A stretch of DNA of 36,826 nt from Myxococcota bacterium. GTDB lineage: Bacteria > Myxococcota > UBA727 > JAHDBA01. Under the pieces are notes generated by a model. That model was given only the letters and a program-made list of their open reading frames with translations. It was not told the DNA's origin and ran no database searches. The position numbers and the translations under genes were made by a program. Positions 1-7,834 of the stretch are shown in pieces (the first letter of the stretch is position 1; each line of letters starts with the position of its first letter). The stretch spans positions 1 through 36,826 of the forward strand of contig JAHDBA010000002.1 in NCBI GenBank assembly GCA_020630615.1, given 5' to 3'.

Positions 1-63
1 TTAAATCGAATGGTAGCTTAATGAAGAGGAACTACACTTTTTTGGGGTAATTCCACTTTGGGG

Positions 64-94
64 TGAAGCGATCGAAGGGTCGTTTCACTTTTTT
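64..94 (+). terminator. Rho-independent terminator of a gene upstream of the window
   Basis: A 9-bp stem (64-72 with 79-87, including two G-U pairs) encloses a 6-base loop and is followed by a run of six T at 89-94. It probably ends a plus-strand gene lying before position 1. No coding sequence can be supported in bases 1-63. Confidence 0.5.
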
Positions 95-159
95 AGTTTT
101 ATTTATCACGAACCTCATGAAGAGTTGCGAGTCCGATCTCTTCTCGTTAAGTCTCAGAT

Positions 160-759
160 ATGAAGCTATTTTATATACCAACATCGTGTTCGATGGCTCC
201 GCATATTTTGTCCCACGAACTTGGACAAAATCTCAAGTTGGAACGCGTTCGTATGTCTGACAAATCCAATCTTCTTGAGGTCAACTCGAAAGGCATGGTT
301 CCTGCGCTTGTTTTAGAAAATGGAAGCGTATTCACTGAAGTGGCAGTTATTCTTCAGGTGTTGTGTGATCATACGAACAACACGCTTTTGATGGGTGGTA
401 AGCACGGTAGTGAATCACGGTACCGGGTTCAAGAATGGTTGAACTATATCGCAAGTGAGCTTCATAAGGCTTTTGTTCCCTTCTTTAAGTTTAAGAAAGA
501 GCTTTCAAGTGAAGCAAGAGAAGTATTTATGGGTGACTATAAACGTAAACTTCGGTGGTTGAACGGCCAGCTCAAAGATCGCGAAACATTGGCAGATGAT
601 TTTTCATGTGCTGATATCTATGCTTTTGTTGTGATCAATTGGTCAAACTTTATTGGTGTTGATTTAGATGAATACGCGCACCTCTCGAAATGGTACACCA
701 AGACTGCTGCCCGAGAATCGGTACGTAAAACACAAAAACTAGAGCAGGCCGCTGCGTAA
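160..759 (+). CDS. Beta-class glutathione S-transferase
   Basis: Predicted cytoplasmic glutathione S-transferase of 199 residues, close to the usual length of about 200 for bacterial beta-class enzymes. The N-terminal thioredoxin-like domain (residues 1-80) starts MKLFYIPTSC with Cys10 where the beta class has its catalytic or mixed-disulfide cysteine, followed by S-M-A-P-H-I. The glutathione-binding segment G-M-V-P-A-L-V-L-E-N-G and the T-E pair before helix 3 are present. Residues 90-199 are helical, as expected for the C-terminal domain. The likely role is glutathione conjugation or peroxide and thiol detoxification; the substrate cannot be predicted. It appears to be a single-gene transcript: a terminator precedes it at 64-94 and another follows at 781-803. 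No strong Shine-Dalgarno sequence is visible; this ATG is chosen because the conserved N-terminus starts there. Confidence 0.88.
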   Translation: MKLFYIPTSCSMAPHILSHELGQNLKLERVRMSDKSNLLEVNSKGMVPALVLENGSVFTEVAVILQVLCDHTNNTLLMGGKHGSESRYRVQEWLNYIASELHKAFVPFFKFKKELSSEAREVFMGDYKRKLRWLNGQLKDRETLADDFSCADIYAFVVINWSNFIGVDLDEYAHLSKWYTKTAARESVRKTQKLEQAAA

Positions 760-776
760 TTGTATGGCTGTTCTAA

Positions 777-804
777 GAAAAAAACCAGCCCGAGGCTGGT
801 TTTA
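777..804. terminator. Bidirectional rho-independent terminator
   Basis: A perfect 10-bp inverted repeat (781-790 with 794-803, 3-base loop) lies between the converging GST gene and the minus-strand transglutaminase-like gene. Read on the minus strand it is followed by about eight U, a strong intrinsic terminator. Read on the plus strand the U run is four long, so it may also end the GST transcript. Confidence 0.85.
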
Positions 805-847
805 CTCATATAAGTTGCGAGGCTTCGCTTTATGCAACACCTGTTCC

Positions 848-2842
848 TTAACCGGCTGGTGCGCTATCGTCTTCCATAAACATATCGTAGATTTCTTTTA
901 CGATTTCAGGTTTGACAAAGGGGTTTCGTGGGTTGTCGCCAGAAAAGTCTTTAAAGCCAGTTGGACGCCAGATGAAATCATAGTTTCCGCCATTGCTACC
1001 GTTCCACCCGGCATTAACTACTTTGTCATCTTTAAACTCCACCCAAAAATTGTCAGCAGAACTATAGTATGAATAAATCTCATTTTCAGGGTTCGCTAAA
1101 CCTTTGTGACCAGGGTTTAAATATTTGATATCGCTTCTATCCAACTTTTTCATTGACGATATTTGGGCTGAAGACAAAGTGCTATTCCATACCTGAACCC
1201 CGGTATCACTATCTTTTGCAATGGGCTTACCTTCGTCTAGCCACTTAAAGAGGGTATTCATAAGTTCAACGGGATTCATATCATCTCGCTCTTCAGTAAG
1301 AATATGGGCAACCTCATTAATCGGTATCTCAACTGGCTCAGCAACACCACGCTGTCCAACTTTGATGACTTCACCAAACTCTTCCGCACTTGGATCGCTC
1401 ACGTAAACGTTGTCTCCATGGGTACGCATGAAGCCTTCCGACTTTCGGATTTGAAACGTGAGTGAAACCGGACGACCATCTTTTTCAAGTATGACGTTAC
1501 CTTTAATCTGACGACCATTCTTCAAATATACAACATCTGGCTCTTTATTATAGCGATGCCCAAAATATTCAGTGCCTGTCGATTGGCTCTGCGCGATGAC
1601 GGTAAGGAGACCAAGCATATCTTGTTTGTTGAATTTAACACCTTCGAACTCAACTTCATCTTTTATTGGTGCTCTAAAGAGTAGCCCGCCGAGTGTGACT
1701 TTGTCACAACTGCCCCACCAACCAGTGTCAATACTTTCTGAAATCTTTTTGTCTGAGTTCGGGTTCAGGTAACGAACAGTGTTTAACTCCGCCTCAGTCA
1801 GAGCGCTGCCATCTTCTTTTGAGTAGATAATAGTCTTTTCCCCATCTTTTTCTTCAATCCGCTTATTAATTATGGTTTCTTTGCCATCAATATCTGCAAC
1901 GACACGATATTGATTGATGTTCTGCACACCGACCATGCGCTTATGTTGGTTTAGGAAGTCAACACGAACACCTTTAGTAATTTTTCCGTCACCATTGAAA
2001 TCAACACCTGTAGTCCACTCAGCGTTATCTTCTGAAGGCGTATCGTCGGCGACCCAATGACCTTTTTCCGATGTTTTTCCGATAAGACTGTTTAATGATG
2101 GTTGGCGTTCATATTTCAACGCTCCTTTCTCGAGGCCCCTTGCTTCTAGAATCGTATCGAACTTATCTAGACAACCTCCGATTGCCCAAAGGTTCGTGCT
2201 CGGGTTTCCATCCTGAATGCCGCCACTTCCTGCCATCGGCCAGTAGGTTGTCTTCCACGTTGAATCTGTTTCAACACTAGAGTTTTCATATGCAGTGACA
2301 TCTCGACCCGCAAGAACCTCATCAAGATCGGTTCTTAGATCTCTGTCGCGATCTGTTTTCGAAAACTGACGAAGTAAACTTAAACGCTCCGCCTCGGCCT
2401 CCAGGTTTTTCATAATTTCTTTCGCAAGCTCGGGTTCAGCACGCGTAGAGAGTTTTTGTGCTTGACCAACGTAATCGGTTAAGAAGGCAAGAGCGCGCGT
2501 TGGAATTTTTGAGAGCTCCGTCATGCGATCAAAAAACTCAGCTTTAAATGCGCTAACAAGGTCTTTGAGCTCACTGACATCGGCAGCCTTTGTTGTAAGG
2601 CTGGGGAGCTTTCCGAGATAATCTTCAAGGGTGTTGAAAGCATCGCCTTTCCACGCCTCAGCTGGAATATGGGCAAGCAACTTCTCCAGGTCGTGACGTT
2701 CACTCGCTGAAATGCCTTTGCCATCGTTTGCTGACTTGATAAGACGACTGACATCGGCTTCGTCAATCTTGTTTGTGGTTTCAATTTCCTTTGCGATCAT
2801 ACGAAGTTTTGTGTCTTTAAGTCCTGTTAGAATCGTTGTCAT
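848..2842 (-). CDS. Transglutaminase-elicitor-like protein, paralogue 1
   Basis: A 664-residue protein resembling the TGase_elicitor (Phytophthora GP42-type) family. Family landmarks visible in order are a YWPMAG.GG segment (about residue 200), a conserved L-D-K-F-D stretch, WWGSC with Cys379 as the candidate nucleophile, G-V-x-F then K-Q-D-M-L-G-L-L, G-x-R-Y-N, V-W-N-S near 530, and a C-terminal Y-D-F-x-W-R-P block. Canonical members have C-H-A-W or C-N-G-W at the active site; here it is C-D-K-V. An Asp-rich DFNGDGK loop and a DRDRD stretch look EF-hand-like. The first ~70 residues are helical, with no signal peptide, so the protein is cytoplasmic or exported by a leaderless route. The start at 2842 has GGAGG five bases upstream and matches the paralogue's N-terminus; an in-frame ATG at 2866 lacks this. 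It follows the 2948-4939 gene by about 100 bases, probably in one operon. The family call is by motif memory; activity is inferred. Confidence 0.65.
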   Translation of the reverse strand: MTTILTGLKDTKLRMIAKEIETTNKIDEADVSRLIKSANDGKGISASERHDLEKLLAHIPAEAWKGDAFNTLEDYLGKLPSLTTKAADVSELKDLVSAFKAEFFDRMTELSKIPTRALAFLTDYVGQAQKLSTRAEPELAKEIMKNLEAEAERLSLLRQFSKTDRDRDLRTDLDEVLAGRDVTAYENSSVETDSTWKTTYWPMAGSGGIQDGNPSTNLWAIGGCLDKFDTILEARGLEKGALKYERQPSLNSLIGKTSEKGHWVADDTPSEDNAEWTTGVDFNGDGKITKGVRVDFLNQHKRMVGVQNINQYRVVADIDGKETIINKRIEEKDGEKTIIYSKEDGSALTEAELNTVRYLNPNSDKKISESIDTGWWGSCDKVTLGGLLFRAPIKDEVEFEGVKFNKQDMLGLLTVIAQSQSTGTEYFGHRYNKEPDVVYLKNGRQIKGNVILEKDGRPVSLTFQIRKSEGFMRTHGDNVYVSDPSAEEFGEVIKVGQRGVAEPVEIPINEVAHILTEERDDMNPVELMNTLFKWLDEGKPIAKDSDTGVQVWNSTLSSAQISSMKKLDRSDIKYLNPGHKGLANPENEIYSYYSSADNFWVEFKDDKVVNAGWNGSNGGNYDFIWRPTGFKDFSGDNPRNPFVKPEIVKEIYDMFMEDDSAPAG

Positions 2843-2947
2843 GGTGTCCTCCATTTCTGTTTTCATGAGTAATATGCATGGATAAATTCATTTGGCGTCT
2901 TGGATCTGCAATTGGTTAAAGATCCGACCTGCGATGAAAGCGAATCG

Positions 2948-4939
2948 CTACTGCATGAAAAGATCGTAAATTTCTTTAACGATTTCAGGCTTTACGAAGG
3001 GGTTGCGCGGGTTCTCGCCTTTAAAATCGCGAAAGCCTTTCGGGCGCCATAGAAAATCATAACCCGCTCGTTTGGAGTCAACCCAACCCGAATTTGAGAT
3101 CTGGTTCTCGTCAAACTGAACCCAGAAATCACCAAAGCTCGATTCATATTTGTAGGTGCTATGTTTTGGGTTTGCATGACCCTTTTGACCGACATTGAGC
3201 CCTTCAATTTCTGTATCATTCAACATTTTTATGGATGAAATCCCAACTTTGGTGAGCGAACTGTTCCACACTTCGATTCCAATATCGGAGTCTTTGGCGA
3301 TTGGTTTTCCTTCTGAAAGCCAGCTCATGATTTTAGTGAAGAGTTCGACGGGATTCATATCTGTTTTTTCTTCACTCGCAATCGCTGCGACATCATTGGT
3401 CTTAATCGATATTTCTTGAGAGGATCCATTGAGTATAAAACCAAGACTTTCACCAAAGTCATTCACACTCGGATTCTTAACAATAAGTGTGTCGCTTTGT
3501 TCCGACCCTGCATGAGGGACAAACTCACCACCCCGTTCTAGATTTGACAGTGTTTTCAAAAACTCGTGTTTGTCATACTTTGCACTCAGTTCGTTGCTTA
3601 AAACAAGCTTACCTTTATGTGTAGTACCATCTTTGAGAAGAATACGATCACCTTCATCGTTGTAGCGTGCACCATAGCTCTCTGTATCTTTCACTTGGCT
3701 TTGCGCGATGACTGTTAATAGACCGAGCATATCTTGCTTCGTGAACTCAACGCCTTCAAATGTAATACGATCGTGTTTGGGCTCGTCAAAAAGAATCCCC
3801 GCAAGCGTCACCTTATCGCAGCTGCCCCACCAACTCACATCGAGCGTTTTATTACAGTGCCCGTCGCTATTTGGGTTTCGAAACTCAACGCTCTCAACTT
3901 CTTTATCATTGAGTAGGTGACCCTCTTGAGTTGAATAGACAACACTTTTCATACCATCCTTCTCAATAGTGGATTTTTGAACCTTGGTGTAAGCCCCATC
4001 GATTAGGGCGACAATATCAAATGCATCACGATTATGAATCGGAGAAAATACTCCAGAACGATTTAGGAAGTCGGCCTTGATATTTTGCGATAGACGGCCA
4101 TCTCCATCGAAATCAACACCTGTTGTCCATTCTGCGTTTTGTTCATCCAGTTTTCCGGCTCCGATCCAATGGCCTTTGCTACGTTCCCCGGCCAATGCGT
4201 TGAGAGTTGGCGTTCGCTCAAAATCGAGAGCTCCTGTTTGCAGCCCTCGAGCTTTCAACACTTGATCGAATTTATCTAAGCAGCCGCCCAATGCCCAAAG
4301 ATTCTCCATTGGGTTACCGGCTTCAACTCCACCTTTTCCTGCCATTGGCCAATAGGTTGTCTTCCATGTGTCTTTCACTTCTTGTGTATGCAAATCTTGC
4401 TTTGAAACATCGTAGCCCCGACAAAGCTCCCATAAGTCATTCATAAGATCGCGGTCGCTGTCGTGATGTATAAGCTCTTGAAATAGACGATGTTTTAAGA
4501 GCTCTTGTTCGAGAGATTCGACTACGAGATTTTTAAGCTTTGGATCGCTATCACCTGATGCAAGCTCCTTCACTTGTGCTCCATAACTTTTCAAAAATTC
4601 ACGTGCATCTTTAAGTTCTTGAATCTCGCCGCTGCGCTCTTCAAGATCTTTTTTTAACGCAGGCATAATTTCGAGGAGCGAAGTGGCACTTTCGCTTCGA
4701 TTGAGCGAGAGGTCACCATCCAAATAGCGTTGAAGCACCAATCTTGCTTCGGGTTGTATTCCGGTGCTCGTGTTTAGGAGTGCCTGAATTGCTCTTCGCT
4801 CGATTCCGTTGAAGCGCCCAATATCGGTCGCATGACGGATAATCTCTCGAGCGTCCTGCCCGTCGATTCGATTATCGTTTTTTGTGTCTTCGATTTTGTG
4901 TAAGAGTGTTCTCGCAAAAACTGAAGCTAAAATAGTCAT
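2948..4939 (-). CDS. Transglutaminase-elicitor-like protein, paralogue 2
   Basis: A 663-residue protein colinear with the 848-2842 product over nearly its whole length, so the two arose by tandem duplication. It has the same landmarks: YWPMAG.GG, WWGSC with candidate nucleophile Cys374, the G-V-E-F / K-Q-D-M-L-G-L-L block, G-A-R-Y-N, V-W-N-S, and the C-terminal Y-D-F-L-W-R-P and N-P-F-V-K-P-E-I-V-K-E-I-Y segments. A histidine in the first paralogue's G-H-R-Y-N is alanine here, so that residue is unlikely to be catalytic. The N-terminus has an EF-hand or dockerin-like loop (D-T-K-N-D-N-R-I-D). There is no signal peptide or membrane segment. The start is well supported by GGAGG seven bases upstream. 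It is the first gene of a two-gene minus-strand unit, divergent from the small membrane protein at 5050. Confidence 0.65.
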   Translation of the reverse strand: MTILASVFARTLLHKIEDTKNDNRIDGQDAREIIRHATDIGRFNGIERRAIQALLNTSTGIQPEARLVLQRYLDGDLSLNRSESATSLLEIMPALKKDLEERSGEIQELKDAREFLKSYGAQVKELASGDSDPKLKNLVVESLEQELLKHRLFQELIHHDSDRDLMNDLWELCRGYDVSKQDLHTQEVKDTWKTTYWPMAGKGGVEAGNPMENLWALGGCLDKFDQVLKARGLQTGALDFERTPTLNALAGERSKGHWIGAGKLDEQNAEWTTGVDFDGDGRLSQNIKADFLNRSGVFSPIHNRDAFDIVALIDGAYTKVQKSTIEKDGMKSVVYSTQEGHLLNDKEVESVEFRNPNSDGHCNKTLDVSWWGSCDKVTLAGILFDEPKHDRITFEGVEFTKQDMLGLLTVIAQSQVKDTESYGARYNDEGDRILLKDGTTHKGKLVLSNELSAKYDKHEFLKTLSNLERGGEFVPHAGSEQSDTLIVKNPSVNDFGESLGFILNGSSQEISIKTNDVAAIASEEKTDMNPVELFTKIMSWLSEGKPIAKDSDIGIEVWNSSLTKVGISSIKMLNDTEIEGLNVGQKGHANPKHSTYKYESSFGDFWVQFDENQISNSGWVDSKRAGYDFLWRPKGFRDFKGENPRNPFVKPEIVKEIYDLFMQ

Positions 4940-5049
4940 TTAGTTCCTCCAAAGGGAAGGACCTACCCTTCATTATCAACTAGTCGTGAGTGTAAGACAT
5001 TGGAGCAAAGATCCTTGCGCCGGATTCAGGAGCACTCTAAGCTTGGCCC

Positions 5050-5424
5050 ATGCTTCGTAGTCTTTTTCGCCGTATAATTGGTTTAGTGTTTCTTGCACTT
5101 ATCGTGCTTGGCTTTATTTTCTGGCGTATGGAGCCAACCCAGCGTGCAACACTGAAAGACGCGATACTTTCAGGTTCGATCGATGAGATTAAAAACTCTT
5201 TTCGCGAGGAAGTTCGCGAAACAACTTCGAAGATCAAAGACGACGTCAAAGCAAAACATCAAGAGGTCATCAAGAAAGCTTCAGATGCGGTGAGGGAAGA
5301 ACTTCATAATCAGGTTGATGACTTGATGGACGGGACCAAAAAGCAACTCGAAGACCGCAACGATCGTCTTTTTGATAAAATCGAGGGCCTCGTCGATGGC
5401 AAACACGATTCAGGAAAAACTTAA
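5050..5424 (+). CDS. Small membrane-anchored helical protein
   Basis: A 124-residue protein not recognised as a named family. Residues 7-26 form one strongly hydrophobic segment after basic residues, consistent with an uncleaved signal anchor. The remaining ~95 residues are highly charged with heptad-like hydrophobic spacing (repeated K-x-E, V-R-E-E-x, L-E-D-R) and should form one or more amphipathic or coiled-coil helices, probably in the periplasm. It lies 111 bases from the divergent transglutaminase-like gene and 87 bases before kynurenine monooxygenase, so it could share a transcript with the latter. The function is unknown. The start ATG has only a distant AGGAG about 15 bases upstream. 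Confidence 0.65.
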   Translation: MLRSLFRRIIGLVFLALIVLGFIFWRMEPTQRATLKDAILSGSIDEIKNSFREEVRETTSKIKDDVKAKHQEVIKKASDAVREELHNQVDDLMDGTKKQLEDRNDRLFDKIEGLVDGKHDSGKT

Positions 5425-5511
5425 GACTCTTCCGCAAAAAATCAAAAGGTTCTATGTGAAAACATGTACCAGGCTTGAGCCAATACGATTTTAGGAAAAG
5501 CGAGCGAACTC

Positions 5512-6897
5512 ATGGAACACAACGAAGTCGGTACACGAAAGCACTCAATTGTTATCGGTGCGGGTCTGGTGGGCGCGTTATGGTCTATTTATCTTTCAAA
5601 ATTAGGACATAAAGTTTCAATCTACGAGCGACGTCCTGATTTAAGAACACGTCAAGCTGATCAAGGTCGATCGATTAATCTGGCGCTCTCACACCGTGGG
5701 CTTCATGCACTTGAGCGCGTCGGGCTTAAAGATAAGGTGAGTGCGCTTGGGATACCAATGCATGGGCGTCACATCCATAAAGATGACGGGAGCGAAGACT
5801 TTCACCCTTATGGCTATGGTGAGGAGTCCATTCTCTCAATCTCTCGAGCAAAACTGAATGCTCTTTTACTGGATCTTGCAGAAGAAGATGCTCGACAACA
5901 TCAAGACCGACCCGTCTTCTTTGAACATCGTTGTACGTCTATTGATTTGGATACACCGCGAGCAAGCTTCGTTGATGAATATCGTAATGTCGATGTGAGT
6001 GTTCAACCCGATCATATTTTTGGTGCGGACGGCGCGAATTCGACACTGCGTTCTCACCTCATGCGAAAGCGACGATACAACTACCAACAAGAGTTTTTGG
6101 AGCATGGTTACTTGGAGTTGGATATTCCAGCACAATCCGATGGTACGCATGCGCTCTCTAAGAATGCTTTACATATTTGGCCGCGCAACCGATTCATGTT
6201 GATCGCTCTACCCAATCTAGATGGTAGTTTTACCGCAACACTCTTTCTATCGCACGAGAAGGATGAAACCTCGTTTAGTCAATTCAAAAACCCGAAGGAC
6301 TTTAGAGAATTTTTCGATACTACCTTTCCCAATGCTTCGAAGTTGATGCCCGAGCTTGAAAAAGACTTTGTCGCAAACCCGATCTCGGATCTCGGTACCG
6401 TGAAGTGTTTTCCTTGGTACCATGAAGACAAAGCAATGCTATTGGGTGATGCCGCGCATGCGATTGTCCCTTTTTATGGTCAGGGTCTCAATGCTGGTTT
6501 TGAAGACTGTCGTCTTTTATATGAGGCAATTCTTAAACATGGTGATTGGGGTCATGCCTTCGAGATATTTTCAAACGAGCGTAAAGCCGATGCGGATGCA
6601 ATCGCGGATTTAGCAAAAGATAATTTTATCGAGATGCGAGATCGCGTTGTCGATGAAGAATATCTAAGAGTTCGCGCTCTAGAACATACTATTCAGGAGC
6701 ACTTTCCGAAACGATACAAAAATTTATATCGCTTGGTGACTTTCAGTGACACGCCTTATCAGCAAGCACGACAGATGGGGCGTCAGAACATTCGCTTTGT
6801 GAAAGGTCTATTAAAGCATCCGGATATTGACATTCCAATCAAAGATCAAACAGCGTTAGCACTTCTTCAGCAACGTGTTGAGGCCTTTTTAGAGTGA
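5512..6897 (+). CDS. kmo: Kynurenine 3-monooxygenase
   Basis: FAD-dependent aromatic hydroxylase that converts L-kynurenine to 3-hydroxykynurenine with NADPH and O2, a step in tryptophan degradation and de novo NAD synthesis. The 461-residue length fits the family (about 450-480). The dinucleotide-binding G16-A-G-L-V-G motif is followed by an E-R-R-P acidic turn. The KMO-typical G-R-S-I-N-L-A-L-S-H-R-G and the G-I-P-M-x-x-R segment are present. The middle GADGANS motif and the late L-L-G-D-A-A-H-A-I-V-P-F-Y-G-Q-G-L-N motif (about residue 310) complete the FAD-binding set. No other kynurenine-pathway gene (tryptophan dioxygenase, formamidase, kynureninase, 3-HAO) is in the window, so the gene is isolated from its pathway. 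No clear terminator follows. Confidence 0.95.
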   Translation: MEHNEVGTRKHSIVIGAGLVGALWSIYLSKLGHKVSIYERRPDLRTRQADQGRSINLALSHRGLHALERVGLKDKVSALGIPMHGRHIHKDDGSEDFHPYGYGEESILSISRAKLNALLLDLAEEDARQHQDRPVFFEHRCTSIDLDTPRASFVDEYRNVDVSVQPDHIFGADGANSTLRSHLMRKRRYNYQQEFLEHGYLELDIPAQSDGTHALSKNALHIWPRNRFMLIALPNLDGSFTATLFLSHEKDETSFSQFKNPKDFREFFDTTFPNASKLMPELEKDFVANPISDLGTVKCFPWYHEDKAMLLGDAAHAIVPFYGQGLNAGFEDCRLLYEAILKHGDWGHAFEIFSNERKADADAIADLAKDNFIEMRDRVVDEEYLRVRALEHTIQEHFPKRYKNLYRLVTFSDTPYQQARQMGRQNIRFVKGLLKHPDIDIPIKDQTALALLQQRVEAFLE

Positions 6898-7006
6898 AAT
6901 GGAGACCAAATCTCGGAAAAGTGTACCAAGATGATGCAGCTTTCTCTGAACGTTTGGCTCTCAACTTGAGGGAGCGTTATCCTACTCTTGGAAGGAGAAT
7001 CGGATC

Positions 7007-7657
7007 ATGGTTAAATTGTTCAATCAAAAAGAGCCTAAAGTATTTTCATTGATTTCAAACAAGCGCATTGCTTCAATAGTAGCAGGAAGCCTCATCTGCA
7101 TGGGAACCCTTGCATGTGGTGAGGATGGTGTTCGTGATGAATCCGACCTGAGTGAGTCTGATCTTGAAGGGCAGAACTCAGCCAGTGTGCGCCGCGTCTA
7201 TGATTCAAGTGTGCGATACGGCCTCTTAGAGAGTTTTTCGTATGGGGGTCTCTACGAGCAACCGGGTTTGGATAACATTCATTTTGCTGTACCCGTCGAG
7301 CAAACACGACTTGAATTGTCGAGTTTAACTAATGATTGTGATAGCATCGCGAATCCCTCACTCTTCTTTGAGGCAGCTTCGATCCCTTCGCGTGATATCT
7401 TTCGTTCCGTCTTAAAGATTGCCGATCTTAGTGACGCCGAAAATCGTATTGATTTCTGTGAAAACTTTGAGCTCGAGGCAACTATCGAAGACATCGTTAT
7501 CGAACGCCAGTGTGGTACTGAAGCGTATATCGAGATTGGTAGGGCTCAACTGGAAGATTCCTTATCCAACGAAATCTTGGTGAATTACTCTGAGAGTTAT
7601 AGCGATATTCAAGGTAAAGCCTCTTGCAACCATCGCGTTAAGATTGATTTCGAATAG
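7007..7657 (+). CDS. Putative lipoprotein, hypothetical
   Basis: A 216-residue protein with no recognised domain. The N-terminus has a basic stretch, a hydrophobic segment (about residues 23-36) and a T-L-A-C site, so it is probably a lipoprotein with a long n-region. The mature part begins acidic and Ser-rich (DESDLSESD) and then contains several cysteines (C-D-S, F-C-E-N, Q-C-G, S-C-N) that may form disulfides in the periplasm. The start ATG has a good GGAG about eight bases upstream. A terminator follows at 7687-7711, and the gap from kmo is 109 bases, so it may be monocistronic. Confidence 0.7.
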   Translation: MVKLFNQKEPKVFSLISNKRIASIVAGSLICMGTLACGEDGVRDESDLSESDLEGQNSASVRRVYDSSVRYGLLESFSYGGLYEQPGLDNIHFAVPVEQTRLELSSLTNDCDSIANPSLFFEAASIPSRDIFRSVLKIADLSDAENRIDFCENFELEATIEDIVIERQCGTEAYIEIGRAQLEDSLSNEILVNYSESYSDIQGKASCNHRVKIDFE

Positions 7658-7686
7658 CGTTATCCGATAACTTTCTATTGAATAAG

Positions 7687-7711
7687 AGCTAGGGCATTGC
7701 CTTAGCTTTTT
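7687..7711 (+). terminator. Rho-independent terminator
   Basis: An 8-bp stem with one G-U pair (7687-7694 with 7700-7707) and a five-base loop is followed by five T. It lies 30 bases after the stop of the lipoprotein gene at 7007-7657. Confidence 0.75.
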
Positions 7712-7834
7712 GTTGAAGTGGGTATTATAATGCAAGTTATATCGTCTACCCTCACATAGTGATAATCACCAACACTGCACTGAATTGTTGAAACAAAGTT
7801 TGATCTTCGGTCATACATCAGTGAAATTCGACCT

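Noticed and set aside
1..63. A possible end of an upstream coding sequence
   Set aside because: Too short to assign a frame; only the following hairpin and T run suggest that a gene ends nearby.
7788..7817. TTGAAA with a CATACA box about 18 bases downstream, before the OmpA-family gene
   Set aside because: The -10 match is poor; a promoter is expected somewhere in 7712-7834 but this one cannot be supported from sequence alone.
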